Assembly: GCA_001600495.1 (NCBI GenBank)
Contig: BCKE01000046.1
Coordinates: forward strand, 62,001-126,000
Direction of reading: 5' to 3'
Origin: Pilasporangium apinafurcum
Lineage: Eukaryota; Oomycota; Peronosporomycetes; Pythiales; Pythiaceae
Length of the DNA: 64,000 nt
This document shows positions 1 through 9,523 of the stretch, piece after piece. The translations under genes and the position numbers were made by a program. Below the pieces are notes generated by a model that was not told the origin of the DNA, searched no databases, and saw only the letters and a program-made list of their open reading frames with translations. Numbering within the stretch: position 1 is the stretch's first letter; every line of letters starts with the position of its first letter.

Positions 1-1
1 G

Positions 2-2056
2 CTAGAGTACATTCCTTATCGCAAATCGGACTGGACAGCTCCACGTGACAATCGCAATCACACGTGGATGGCGCAACGAGGCTTCGCAGTCGCGCGTGTG
101 GATATTCGCGGTTCTGGTAACTCCGATGGTTACGACACGGGCGAGTACACGAAGGAAGAATTGGATGACGGCGTCAAGGTTATCGCGTGGCTGGCTGAGC
201 AGCCCTGGTGCACGGGCAATGTCGGTATCTTCGGCAAAAGTTGGGGGGGTTTCAATGGGTTCCAGTTGGGCGCAATGGCGCCGCCAGCACTGAAGAGTGT
301 CATCTCGTTGTACTCAATCGACGACCGATACGCAGACGACGTGCACTACATGGGTGGTACAGTACTCGGGTCCGAGGCGCTTAGTTGGGCGACGGTGATG
401 CTAGAATGGAACGCTCGTCCACCCGCACCTGAGGCGATCGGTAGTGAAGAAGAGTGGAAAGCGTTCTGGAAGGATCGACTGGAGCACCATCATCCGTGGC
501 TGCACGACTGGCTGGCGCATCAGTCGCGCGATGCATTCTGGAAGCACGGCTCCGTCTGTGAAGATTACTCGGCCATCAAGTGTCCAGTGCTGGCGATCGG
601 CGGGTGGGCCGATGGCTACTTTAATGGCATCTTCCGTATGCTCGCAGCCATGGATAAGTGCGTTGTGAAAGGCGTCATTGGGCCATGGAGTCACGAGTGG
701 CCACATATCGCCACGCCAGGTCCCCAAGTGGGTTTTCTGGAAATGTGTAGACAGTGGTGGGATTACTCATTGAATGGTGTGCAGAATGCAGCGGCAGAGT
801 TTCCAGACGTGCAGCTCTTTGTAAAGGACGCCATTGAGAATCCATCTCCTCAGATCCTCGAGTATCCAGGGAAGTGGGTCGGTGTTCAACACGCTCAGGA
901 TCTGCATCAAGCATATGTCACTTTGGCGTGTACACCTGATCACATGCTTGTTGATCAGAAAGATACAACATCGCAACCAGGTCAAGAGCTGGTAATTCAT
1001 CCTCAGAGTCTTCAAGGCGCCTGGAGTGGTGAGTGGCTGTCTTTTGGTGGGGAAGATATGCCTGGGAACCAAGCAAGCGAAGATGGACTAGCGGCCACTT
1101 GGTCTACTGCACCACTGGACTCACCCATCGAGATTGCCGGATTTCCGGAAGTGAGCCTCTTGTTGAAAAGCAGTCGCCCGCAGGCATTGGTGATGGCGCG
1201 TCTCTGTGATGTTGCTCCTTCTGGTAAGTCGACGCTGATCGCTCGAGGCGTATTGAACCTCAGTCATCGACATGGACATGGCGATGACGCTTTGGAGCTG
1301 ATGGCCGTTGGAGGAGAGTACACGTCTGTGACGTGGAAGCTTAATGCATGCGCATACTCTGTTGCTGCAGGCCACAAAATTCTACTCGCAATTACTCCAA
1401 ACTATTGGCCGATGGTCTGGCCCTCCCCAGAGCCAACCGACCTCACACTGTCTTTCTCGGAAGCCAATACACTCAAATTGCCTGTCTTACCTGGACAAAC
1501 TGCTCGCGCCAGTGCTTGTCCAGTGGAGACGTATCCACATGATGAAGGAACATCGACGAGAACGATCACGCTTCGAGAAGCGAAGCCCATGGAGCGTAAA
1601 GTCTCACTGTTGCTTTCTGAAACAGACCCGACGCAACGTCATCAACAACAGTTGGTGATCACTGAAGACGAAGGGAAGCGATTGCTGATCGATGAAGGCA
1701 TCATCATGGAAGAAACAGGTGTGAAAATATACTCGACTGACCCGAACTGCCTGCATCCACACGTGCGCATCCAACGAACACTGGAATACGAGAAACTGGA
1801 TCGAGGCAACCACCAGCGAATGCTGCAGGAATATGCAGCTCAAGTAGCTGCAGTCACACGGGAAGATGAACAAGTGGAGCGAGTGGATCAAGCACCACAC
1901 CCGGTGTTGCCGTGGAAAGTGAAAGTATATACGGACAGCTCCATGTCGTCGAATGCTGACACGTTCTTCTTGAAAGATCGCCTCGTTGTCCACTTGAACG
2001 ACGAAGTCTTCCATGAAAAGGAGTGGGAGAAAGAAATTCCCCGGTATTTCGTATAG
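2..2056 (+). CDS. CocE/NonD family alpha/beta hydrolase (X-Pro dipeptidyl-peptidase S15 type), 5' end cut by window
   Basis: The reading frame is already open at the left edge (base 2) and the first visible residues, LEYIPYRKSDWTAPRD, are typical of the start of a CocE/S15 hydrolase domain, so the true start lies outside the window. 684 residues are visible. The nucleophile elbow GKSWGG lies at about residue 80 and supplies the catalytic Ser; VDIRGSG precedes it as usual. The second half matches the galactose-binding-like C-terminal domain of X-Pro dipeptidyl-peptidases and CocE esterases, followed by about 150 residues that I do not recognise. Known members hydrolyse acyl esters or amides; the substrate here cannot be read from sequence. 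No intron is needed in the visible part. It is convergent with the DUF1295 gene. Confidence 0.9.
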   Translation, partial: LEYIPYRKSDWTAPRDNRNHTWMAQRGFAVARVDIRGSGNSDGYDTGEYTKEELDDGVKVIAWLAEQPWCTGNVGIFGKSWGGFNGFQLGAMAPPALKSVISLYSIDDRYADDVHYMGGTVLGSEALSWATVMLEWNARPPAPEAIGSEEEWKAFWKDRLEHHHPWLHDWLAHQSRDAFWKHGSVCEDYSAIKCPVLAIGGWADGYFNGIFRMLAAMDKCVVKGVIGPWSHEWPHIATPGPQVGFLEMCRQWWDYSLNGVQNAAAEFPDVQLFVKDAIENPSPQILEYPGKWVGVQHAQDLHQAYVTLACTPDHMLVDQKDTTSQPGQELVIHPQSLQGAWSGEWLSFGGEDMPGNQASEDGLAATWSTAPLDSPIEIAGFPEVSLLLKSSRPQALVMARLCDVAPSGKSTLIARGVLNLSHRHGHGDDALELMAVGGEYTSVTWKLNACAYSVAAGHKILLAITPNYWPMVWPSPEPTDLTLSFSEANTLKLPVLPGQTARASACPVETYPHDEGTSTRTITLREAKPMERKVSLLLSETDPTQRHQQQLVITEDEGKRLLIDEGIIMEETGVKIYSTDPNCLHPHVRIQRTLEYEKLDRGNHQRMLQEYAAQVAAVTREDEQVERVDQAPHPVLPWKVKVYTDSSMSSNADTFFLKDRLVVHLNDEVFHEKEWEKEIPRYFV

Positions 2057-2342
2057 GACACAGCTATTGAAATACTGTAGGTGAAAGGGGTGATATATGT
2101 AAGGTTGACATTGTGGAGTAGATGTGCACAACGTAGCATCATTTCAATAAAACTTGCCTTTCTTCATATACTGTGTGCTTTGGACGTCCACAAACTTCGC
2201 TTTTGTATATTTTCTTGCAAGTACATTGCCCGAGCAAATAGCAATAGAGGTGAACGCTTCGGAGCTCAATCAATGGCTCAGCTGGACAGGTAAGACACTT
2301 AATACTTCAACAACTTCAGCCAATCCTTCACTTTGTGGTATC

Positions 2343-3194
2343 TTACGCTGTCTTCTTGGGCCACAAGACCAACACACTCGTGGTCGCCACATACTTTTGG
2401 TACTCCTTTGAGCTACCCCAACGTTCCATACCTTGCTTCTCCAGCATGGGGATACCGGACACTTTGGTCAACAACAGCGTCACAAATGCAGGACTGAGTA
2501 CTGCCAACCACTTGTAACTAGTGAGCGGCAACGTGTGGACACTGACAAGGAAGACACCGATCCACAACGTGATCTCGCCAAAGTAGTTCGGGTGACGACT
2601 GTAGTACCAGAGTCCTGTGTGGATAAAATCTCCCTTGTTGGCTGGGTTGCGTCGAAATTGGGTCTTTTGGTAGTCAGCAACTACTTCAATCACGTAGCCA
2701 ATCACCCAGAGTGTCGTCCCAACAATATCTAAGCTACTGACCTCTGGGTTGTTGGTCGAGTGCGTGAGACTGAGCAATACCGGCAATGCTGTGAGGAAAA
2801 CCCAGAGCCCCTGAACGCTCCATACTGAGAAGAACCGCACGGGGTTGGTGCGGATCTCCACAAAGCGACTGTCTTTGCCTTGTTCGCCGATGCGGATGAA
2901 GAGGAACGTACCCAGTCGCACGCACCAGAACCAGACCATGGCAGTCAGCAGTGCGCCTCGCCAGATCTGATGGGACGTGTGGAGATACGCCAATAGCGAT
3001 ATCGTCGCAAACGTGAAGGACCCAGTGACGTCAAAGAACTTTTCATCCTGGTTGGGGATCGCGTAGATCAGTGCAACGGCCCATTGGATGCCGATGGCCA
3101 CAATGGCGAAGAGCTCCAGTCCCGTGTAGGACGAGATCAGCCACGCAATGAAGACGCTGATGACCAGACCAGCGATATTGCGGAGGAACTCCAT
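2343..3194 (-). CDS. DUF1295 family integral membrane protein (steroid 5-alpha-reductase-like), copy A
   Basis: 283 residues, single exon, ATG at 3194. Several hydrophobic segments run through the whole protein (for example LVISVFIAWLISSY near the N-terminus). The C-terminal half carries the family signature, including NKGDFIHTGLWYYSRHPNYF, which in related ICMT/steroid reductase folds forms the cofactor pocket. DUF1295 proteins are predicted membrane reductases or methyltransferase-like enzymes; the substrate is unknown. A second copy (3577-4431) lies directly upstream in the same orientation. The 3' half of the two copies is far more alike than the 5' half, and a 222-bp stretch is base-for-base the same, pointing to gene conversion. 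Confidence 0.85.
   Translation of the reverse strand: MEFLRNIAGLVISVFIAWLISSYTGLELFAIVAIGIQWAVALIYAIPNQDEKFFDVTGSFTFATISLLAYLHTSHQIWRGALLTAMVWFWCVRLGTFLFIRIGEQGKDSRFVEIRTNPVRFFSVWSVQGLWVFLTALPVLLSLTHSTNNPEVSSLDIVGTTLWVIGYVIEVVADYQKTQFRRNPANKGDFIHTGLWYYSRHPNYFGEITLWIGVFLVSVHTLPLTSYKWLAVLSPAFVTLLLTKVSGIPMLEKQGMERWGSSKEYQKYVATTSVLVLWPKKTA
2490..2711. repeat. 222-bp tract identical to 3724-3945 (gene conversion tract)
   Basis: Read base by base, 2490-2711 equals 3724-3945 in the same orientation. Immediately outside, the sequences diverge quickly. A second near-identical block of about 86 bp with one difference starts at 2359 and 3593, at the very 3' ends of the two genes. Confidence 0.9.
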
Positions 3195-3576
3195 GAGGTT
3201 ATAGACGGTAGTAGTATGCGGTTTACGCTGGATTTACAACTGTGAGCTAGGCGAAGAAGGAAAAGGAGGGAATGCGCGCGCGGGTGGGAAAAGGTTCGAT
3301 GGAATTCCGCGTCAACCGTGGCATTTGATCCAGTACAGAAAACAGGTGCATAACTACTGTAGATCACACTAATTTGCGTTAATAAATGCAGACTCAGGTT
3401 GAAGAGATCGTTTACTGATGCTTCATCATTTGCCATTCATGTTTTCGGTTTATCGAAGCATTTCAAAGAACAGCTATGCTGCAGTTAACTAAAAAAAACT
3501 CTTCAATGCGGGTGGATGTCAAATGACTGGGTAATGAGGATTGCATGAAAACCCAGGCTAACGAATGCACAGATAG
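3195..3576. other. Spacer between the two DUF1295 genes
   Basis: 382 bp holding the promoter of copy A and the 3' end of copy B. No convincing gene, RNA or repeat is visible. Confidence 0.6.
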
Positions 3577-4431
3577 TTATGTCGACTTTTTTGGCCACAA
3601 GATCAACACACTCGTGGTCGCCACATACTTTTGGTACTCCTTTGAGCTACCCCAACGTTCCATACCTTGCTTCTCCAGGACGGGAATCCCTGAGACCGTA
3701 AACAGCAATAACGCCACAAATGTAGGACTGAGTACTGCCAACCACTTGTAACTAGTGAGCGGCAACGTGTGGACACTGACAAGGAAGACACCGATCCACA
3801 ACGTGATCTCGCCAAAGTAGTTCGGGTGACGACTGTAGTACCAGAGTCCTGTGTGGATAAAATCTCCCTTGTTGGCTGGGTTGCGTCGAAATTGGGTCTT
3901 TTGGTAGTCAGCAACTACTTCAATCACGTAGCCAATCACCCAGAGAGCCGCACCAGCGACATCGTACACAGTCAGCGTGACATCGTGAGTCGAATGAGTT
4001 AGATTGAGAAATACTGGCAGCGCTGTGAGAAAAACCCAGAGCCCTTGGATATTCCACACCGAGAAGAACCGTAGCGGCGCGACGCGGATCTCGGAGAAGC
4101 GGCTGTCACGTCCTTGCTCACCAATACGGATGAAGAGGAACGTGCCCAAGCGCACACACCAAAGCCAGACCATGACGATCAACACGGTACTCCGCCATGT
4201 CTGGCCAGGGAAGTGCAGGTACGTAAAGAGCGATACGGCAGCGTACGTGAACGAGCCGGTAATATCGAGATAGCGTTCATCCTGCTTGGGGATAGCGTAC
4301 ACCAGCGCACCGATCCACTGGATGGCGAAGATGATGAACGCGATGAGTTGGAGATCTGCGATGGAGGAGACAAACGCCGCGACAGAGCAGCTAACGACCG
4401 TACCGGCGATGTTGCGAATGAATCCAGTCAT
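3577..4431 (-). CDS. DUF1295 family integral membrane protein, copy B
   Basis: 284 residues, single exon, ATG at 4431. Same family and layout as copy A: multiple membrane segments, the IRIGEQG segment in the middle, and the C-terminal signature around YYSRHPNYF. The N-terminal 140 residues have diverged clearly from copy A (MTGFIRNIAGTVVSC versus MEFLRNIAGLVISVF), whereas the segment ADYQKTQFRRNPANKG and the following 60 residues are the same. Function is inferred only as a membrane oxidoreductase-like enzyme. Both copies look intact, with no stops or shifts. Confidence 0.85.
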   Translation of the reverse strand: MTGFIRNIAGTVVSCSVAAFVSSIADLQLIAFIIFAIQWIGALVYAIPKQDERYLDITGSFTYAAVSLFTYLHFPGQTWRSTVLIVMVWLWCVRLGTFLFIRIGEQGRDSRFSEIRVAPLRFFSVWNIQGLWVFLTALPVFLNLTHSTHDVTLTVYDVAGAALWVIGYVIEVVADYQKTQFRRNPANKGDFIHTGLWYYSRHPNYFGEITLWIGVFLVSVHTLPLTSYKWLAVLSPTFVALLLFTVSGIPVLEKQGMERWGSSKEYQKYVATTSVLILWPKKST

Positions 4432-5069
4432 TATTTCTCTTTCTCTTAATCCTTGGACTGTTATGGGAGTAAGTGGTTGAAGAGTGAACTGTGGGGTACG
4501 GAGGCGTTTGCAGCTGACTGTACTTTACTCCTGAACGACTCACAGAGTAGTGCTGAAGGAGGGAGCGGGTCAGCAATGCAGCACGTACGCGGAAGAGTTC
4601 CTTCGCGTTCCACAGTCAACCGTGGCATTGGAGAGAAGGACGCAGTGGAAGGAACCACTGGGTGTTCACACTCGAATGAATCAATCAAAGCATTTCAAGG
4701 CTCGCATCACTGAAGAGCGGAAGCTCGACCAGAAAAAGGCCACTATCACATCAACTTGTCCCGGTTATGCACTGATTAGGACAGGATTCCATATTACATT
4801 ATTTTGCGTATTTCTGGTTCAATATGAAGTATCCAATATTTAGTGTTGTGGGCCTTGATGTGAAGAAGATTGATGCCACAATTCTTCTCAAGCAACAAGA
4901 CGGCTCACTACAAGCGGAAGTTGATGACAATATGCACATCCGATTTTCGCAAAAATTATAATGAAGATGCTCTGCAATAGTTACATTTGTCCGTCTAACC
5001 TTGAGTACGGACTTATATAAATGAACTTCGCTTTTTAGCATTCATTATTCAAAGACGACATGATCAGTT
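4432..5069. other. Spacer upstream of DUF1295 copy B
   Basis: 638 bp without a supported gene. The longest open frames (about 100 codons) have no recognisable protein features and overlap on both strands. Confidence 0.5.
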
Positions 5070-5999
5070 TTAAACGACGTGGTTCTCTTCTTCCTCGTCT
5101 AATCGGACGCGCTGCTTAAGATCATGCAAGATCTCCGCCCGTCGTAGCTTCAAGTACATTTTTGTCTCTGCATCCAATGGCGTCTCGCTTTGTTGGTCTG
5201 TCGATGTAAACGCCGTGAAGATCGCCAGGTTGGCTGTATCTTCCAGCGCTTTCGCCTTTCGCATCGTTGCTGCCGCGAGTTGGTTGAGCGCATGCACAAG
5301 ATTTGCATCCTGAGCACGTGACTTGCTGATGGATGTTGCTGTAGAAACAGCTTCGTCTACGGACGATTTCACGCGTTTCCTGATACTGCCATCAAGAGAT
5401 GGAGTTACTGTAGCTGCGATTGCAGATGGAAATTTGCTGGCATTCTCTTCTTCTCCGCTCAAACCCTCTCCTGAGCTGACCCCCAATGTACTAATCTCGC
5501 GTTTTGCTGCTTCTTCAGCGTGTCGCTTGCGATTACCTGCCTTGCTTTCCGCCTTAGAGCGACTAAACGACTGCCATTTTGGGGAATCTTTCAGCACCCA
5601 CCAACAGTGCAAGAACGCAAACGGTTTGTGTTTAAAATGCTCCTTCTTGTAGAGTTTCAACGCAAAATTGACCAATTCCTCTTGACTGGAGGATGCGCAT
5701 TGCTCGAGTCCATGGATCGCAGCAAAATATTCTTCAAATGCCAAAACATCTTGTTGAATGACACTCCATTTCGTCTCAAGGGATCGAAGTGGTCGATCAT
5801 CCGTACCAGCAGGTTTATGTTGTGAGTAGTGCTTGAGTACTTTTTCCCAGAATACCTCACCGCTAGGTGTATCCTGTGACACCACCAACCATGATCGGCA
5901 GAGCTGTGATTCTTCTTCAGCCGTGAAATTCTTACCTTTCACTTTCTTCCCGCCGCCTGCTGCCGGCGGCGTTTTTCCGCCAGGAGCTACACTTGGCAT
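5070..5999 (-). CDS. Myb/SANT-like DNA-binding protein of the PIF/Harbinger transposon type
   Basis: 309 residues from the ATG at 5999; the frame continues upstream to 6038 but only with a TTG. After a Gly/Lys-rich N-terminus, residues 25-130 form the Myb-like region (FTAEEESQLCRSWLVVSQD, then ETKWSVIQQDV and FAFLHCWWVLKDSPKW). It is followed by a Ser-rich linker with a Lys/Arg patch and a C-terminal helical region (NQLAAATMRKAKALEDTANL). This layout is that of the accessory Myb-like protein encoded by PIF/Harbinger DNA transposons and of host genes derived from them. No DDE transposase was found nearby and no terminal repeats could be assigned, so this may be a stranded or domesticated copy. 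The frame is intact. Confidence 0.7.
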   Translation of the reverse strand: MPSVAPGGKTPPAAGGGKKVKGKNFTAEEESQLCRSWLVVSQDTPSGEVFWEKVLKHYSQHKPAGTDDRPLRSLETKWSVIQQDVLAFEEYFAAIHGLEQCASSSQEELVNFALKLYKKEHFKHKPFAFLHCWWVLKDSPKWQSFSRSKAESKAGNRKRHAEEAAKREISTLGVSSGEGLSGEEENASKFPSAIAATVTPSLDGSIRKRVKSSVDEAVSTATSISKSRAQDANLVHALNQLAAATMRKAKALEDTANLAIFTAFTSTDQQSETPLDAETKMYLKLRRAEILHDLKQRVRLDEEEENHVV

Positions 6000-6607
6000 C
6001 TGATTGCCGCGGAACACGGTAAAATTCCCCCAATGCAACAGCGAGTTTTACCGGGTGGAGGAGGGGAGAGGAGAGAAGCGGCGAAAAAAAAATCAATTCC
6101 TCCGGTATACTCTTTCTATACCGGTATAAGTATGAGATATGAGGCAATATATACCGGTCGAGACATTGGATTTTTCGAAAATTATAGGAATAACCGCAAT
6201 AAAAAAAATAAAGATCTGTTTTATCAGATCCTAGCCTATCCATGAGCGAGAAATGGCATCTATTGAAGTGCACAGTACCGTGATGCGATTACGCTTGAGA
6301 TGTGTAGCGATGGCTTCTTTCGCTTTTCGTTTCATATTCATATGACGGAGTTTTAAGCGAAAGAAAGAGCAAAGAGCTCGCACACTTCCCTTCCCACGTC
6401 CAACAAAGCGAGCGTAACGGAAGCAAATCACAATCGAGTGAGGCAAGTAAGTTGATCCCCACGGGATTGGGCTAAAGAATTGCGTAGAATTAGGTTGAGC
6501 TGTCTCTTCTTCTATGATACTTCTTGCCCTCCTTTGCATCGAACATAAAAGCGGTGGGTGTAGAAGAAACTGCGATCCTCGCTGCTAGATGTACACTGCG
6601 TGATTTT

Positions 6608-6648
6608 AAGTGTTGTTGTAAATGCCAGAGGCATTTACAACAACACTT
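6608..6648. repeat. Perfect 19-bp hairpin with 3-nt loop
   Basis: The arm at 6608-6626 (AAGTGTTGTTGTAAATGCC) is the exact reverse complement of 6630-6648, with loop AGA. It could be two terminal repeats placed head to head, a fold-back remnant, or a structured RNA. No other copy was noticed in the window. Confidence 0.9.
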
Positions 6649-6683
6649 GAACCATAGCCATAAACACGCATGCCAGCGTTAGT

Positions 6684-6700
6684 GGCTAAGCGGCTTAGCC
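6684..6700. repeat. Perfect 7-bp hairpin
   Basis: GGCTAAG at 6684-6690 pairs with CTTAGCC at 6694-6700 around loop CGG. It lies 35 bases after the 19-bp hairpin. Confidence 0.75.
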
Positions 6701-6730
6701 TTCGCCCAGTTGGAATAGTAACTAGAACGT

Positions 6731-6758
6731 CACAATCTGGAGGAAGATTGTGCAATCT
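6731..6758. repeat. 8-bp hairpin with alternative pairing
   Basis: CACAATCT at 6731-6738 pairs with AGATTGTG at 6745-6752. The second arm can instead pair with CAATCT at 6753-6758, so two exclusive stems are possible. Confidence 0.7.
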
Positions 6759-8123
6759 TGATAGTAAGGAAGATCATTAAAGCAAACAGAAGATAGTTTT
6801 TGAATTGCAATATGTTTAGACATCTACTCCGTGGTCCAGTACACATTGTTGTGTATGACAAGTTTAAAGATTCTACTCTGCTTCACTCCTATTATTATGT
6901 GCCTGATAGGGGAATGCACAAAGTATGCTCCATTCCCATACTGCAACGCGTTCTTGTCACGGGATCGCTAAGATGCAATTCATGTCACAGTTGACCAGGT
7001 TTGACAATGCCAGCGGAGGCGAAAGACGCGTACTGTGTCGATAACTGCCTACCTAAGTCTGCGTTTCATTACACAATTAATGATGAACCAAAACGTGCGC
7101 TATGAAGAGCGACTACTTTTAAGTTAGTTGCTGCCGTTGCGATTTTTTTTAACAAGAAAGAAAACATCACTTTCTGTCTTCAACGTTTCCATGTCATCAA
7201 TTCTTCTTATAAACACAACAGCGAGCGGCATGCAAAGGAAGCGACAAGAGGGGAAAGAGATGTTCTGTTCCCATGAATGCAGTTTGTCATTTTTAACGAG
7301 CGTGGGGTCTCAAACTAATTTAATTAGTGTTTTTTTTTCTGTGGTGTTCTAGAACTACAATAATTGCATAAAAATAGCAATAAAAAAAGAAATTGGCATG
7401 TTGAAGAGGTTACAATAATGGTATTCAAGAGTGGGATAACTGAGAGCAATGAGTAGCCATAAAAAACCCCACTGATGTATGTGTGTTCATAGCGGATCGG
7501 CTTATTCTTCTAGGACTTCAAGCGTACTGGGCCAGGAGTTGAATTTGTATGAATGAAACATCAAGGCCCAGCACAGACGCCCAGAACATAAGAGGAAGGT
7601 ACCGTTTGAGTGAAATAGAGGAGTACCAGTAACCCCTGAAATAGCTATAGGGCACCATGCAGTCGAGAGTATTTTAATAATTTGACAGTATGAACTCAGC
7701 CATGTTCCCACCCTCATCTCTCGTTATTGTATCGTTTAATATTTTTCTAGTATATTTTCTATTATTTACAAAACTTAAATGAATCGAAAAAGTAGTTACG
7801 AGCGTTTCGTTTGGCATGTTGAAGCGGTGACTTTTCAGCGGAAGTCGAGGTCATCCCTCCTTTTCACTTTTGCCTGGACATGCAACACAGGGGAGAACAC
7901 AGTAGGAGGACTATAAAATGAGAGGAGCAAGTATTTCGCCCCTCCTTCTTCATACATATCATAACTCCCCTTTGCCACTCTTCTCTGCTCCTCTCGTGTC
8001 CATGATGTTCCGCTCTGCGTGCCCATCCTTCGCTGCCCGGATCACCTCAGTGTCGAAATTACTAGCGATTGGAAAAGTGACCGACAACGAAAAACGCAAA
8101 GTCACAACGCTTGCCATCATTAA

Positions 8124-9191
8124 ATGCACGCAAGTTCCTACTCAACTAAGCCATCCTCCACTATCGCTGTGGCCGCTGTTCGTCCACCACCGTCGGCAAC
8201 AAAAGCCACCTCGGCGGTCACAGCTCCCACGAATGGAATCCAATCCGTCGTCGCTGGTGTGGTCGCAGGTTGCGTCACGCGTTCCTGCACGTCCCCATTG
8301 GACGTGCTCAAGATCATCATCCAGGTAAATGGACCCAGTGGTGCTACCGGTTCCATTGTGGCAAATGTCCATTCACCTGTCCGTGCGCCACTCGTACTTC
8401 CGTCCACACAACTCTTGGCGTCGTCGTCTATCGCACGTACAATCCACGACCTCTATTCACTCGAGGGAGTTCGTGCCTTCTGGAAGGGAAACATTGCCGG
8501 ATGCTGCCGTCTCGGACCGTACGCTGGTGCCAAGTTTTTTCTATTTGATACACTTCAGTCCCGGTTCCTGGACGAGAACCCGAGCAACCTCCAACGCGCG
8601 CTCTGTGGTGCCACAGCCGGATTGTTCGCGACCATGGGCACATATCCACTTGAGATTATTCGCACACGGATGATCACGCAGACCGCGGCCAACACGGCCG
8701 CGCACATGCACATCCGCGGGGTCGCCCATGGTTTGCAGCTCATCCTCAAGCACGAAGGATTGCGCGGGCTGTACAAAGGCGGCTGCTCTGGCATTGTCGG
8801 TGCCATTCCGTTCGAGGGTGTGCAGTTCGGCTGTTATGAGTATCTCAAGTTCACAGTGCAACGCAATCAGTGGCCGGCGTACCGGTGGCCCGCAGGCAAA
8901 TCCGAGCTGGATGGACTCGATTTCTTCGTTTGTGGATCTGTGGCTGGCGCCATTGCACAAACTGTGGCATATCCGTTCGATACAGTCAAGAAGCGTCTCC
9001 AGCTGCCGCACACCAGCCGTGTGACATATCGCGGTATGTGCGACTGCTTCGCTAAGGTCGTACGCGATGAGGGTCCGCTTGCGCTCTACCGCGGCACATT
9101 GCCCAACCTTGCGCGGATTGTCCCGTACGCGGCTGTCATGTTCAGCACCTATGAGATGACCAAAAAGACGCTGCGATTACTCTGTAATTGA
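8124..9191 (+). CDS. Mitochondrial carrier (SLC25) family protein
   Basis: 355 residues, single exon, ATG at 8124. Three carrier repeats are visible, each with the family motif: PLDVLK at about 60, PLEIIR at about 175, and PFDTVK at about 288. Each is followed by a G-x-x-x-hydrophobic-[YW][KR]G element (GVRAFWKGN, GLRGLYKGG, GPLALYRGT). The protein should span the inner mitochondrial membrane six times and exchange small metabolites. The pattern is closest to the nucleotide/cofactor branch (thiamine pyrophosphate, CoA or ATP-Mg carriers), but the substrate cannot be decided. The roughly 40-residue Ser/Thr/Ala-rich N-terminus could be a presequence. An open frame just upstream (from 7918) is out of frame and was not joined. 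Confidence 0.92.
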   Translation: MHASSYSTKPSSTIAVAAVRPPPSATKATSAVTAPTNGIQSVVAGVVAGCVTRSCTSPLDVLKIIIQVNGPSGATGSIVANVHSPVRAPLVLPSTQLLASSSIARTIHDLYSLEGVRAFWKGNIAGCCRLGPYAGAKFFLFDTLQSRFLDENPSNLQRALCGATAGLFATMGTYPLEIIRTRMITQTAANTAAHMHIRGVAHGLQLILKHEGLRGLYKGGCSGIVGAIPFEGVQFGCYEYLKFTVQRNQWPAYRWPAGKSELDGLDFFVCGSVAGAIAQTVAYPFDTVKKRLQLPHTSRVTYRGMCDCFAKVVRDEGPLALYRGTLPNLARIVPYAAVMFSTYEMTKKTLRLLCN

Positions 9192-9523
9192 GTGAGTATT
9201 GCGTCTATCCATGTGACATTGTCTCAATGTCCGAAGTTCCTGTTCACACATCCGGTATAGTAAGTATTTATTTTGCAGCACGATATGTATTTGAGTCCGC
9301 CTATATAGTATAATTATGGAGATGATGCGTGTCGTACTCGTTTTGTGATAGTAAATCAAAAGAATGAGAGTTGTTCAATTTCAATCTAACTATATTTCTT
9401 CATTCTTTTCCAAACCTGCCAAGCCTTACGAACAAACTAATGATTCAGGATTAAATTCGTAAGAAGCAAATCGATAGAAACTTTCATGCCCGTGTTTTCA
9501 GTAAATTGATTCGATATGTATTA
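9192..9523. other. Convergent 3' spacer
   Basis: 332 AT-rich bases between two gene ends; nothing else seen. Confidence 0.6.

Larger units (their letters stand above)
6039..8123. other. 2-kb AT-rich spacer with hairpins, possible transposon remains
   Basis: No gene is supported. The part at 6100-6170 holds several ACCGGTAT-type short inverted motifs, and 6608-6760 holds three perfect hairpins described separately. The phrase TTGGCATGTTGAAG occurs at about 7395 and 7811. The last 200 bases are presumably the promoter of the carrier gene. Confidence 0.5.

Noticed and set aside
7918-8328. Alternative N-terminus of the mitochondrial carrier starting with MMFRSACPSFAARITS
   Set aside because: It looks like a mitochondrial presequence but is in a different frame and no convincing splice pair links it to the carrier frame.
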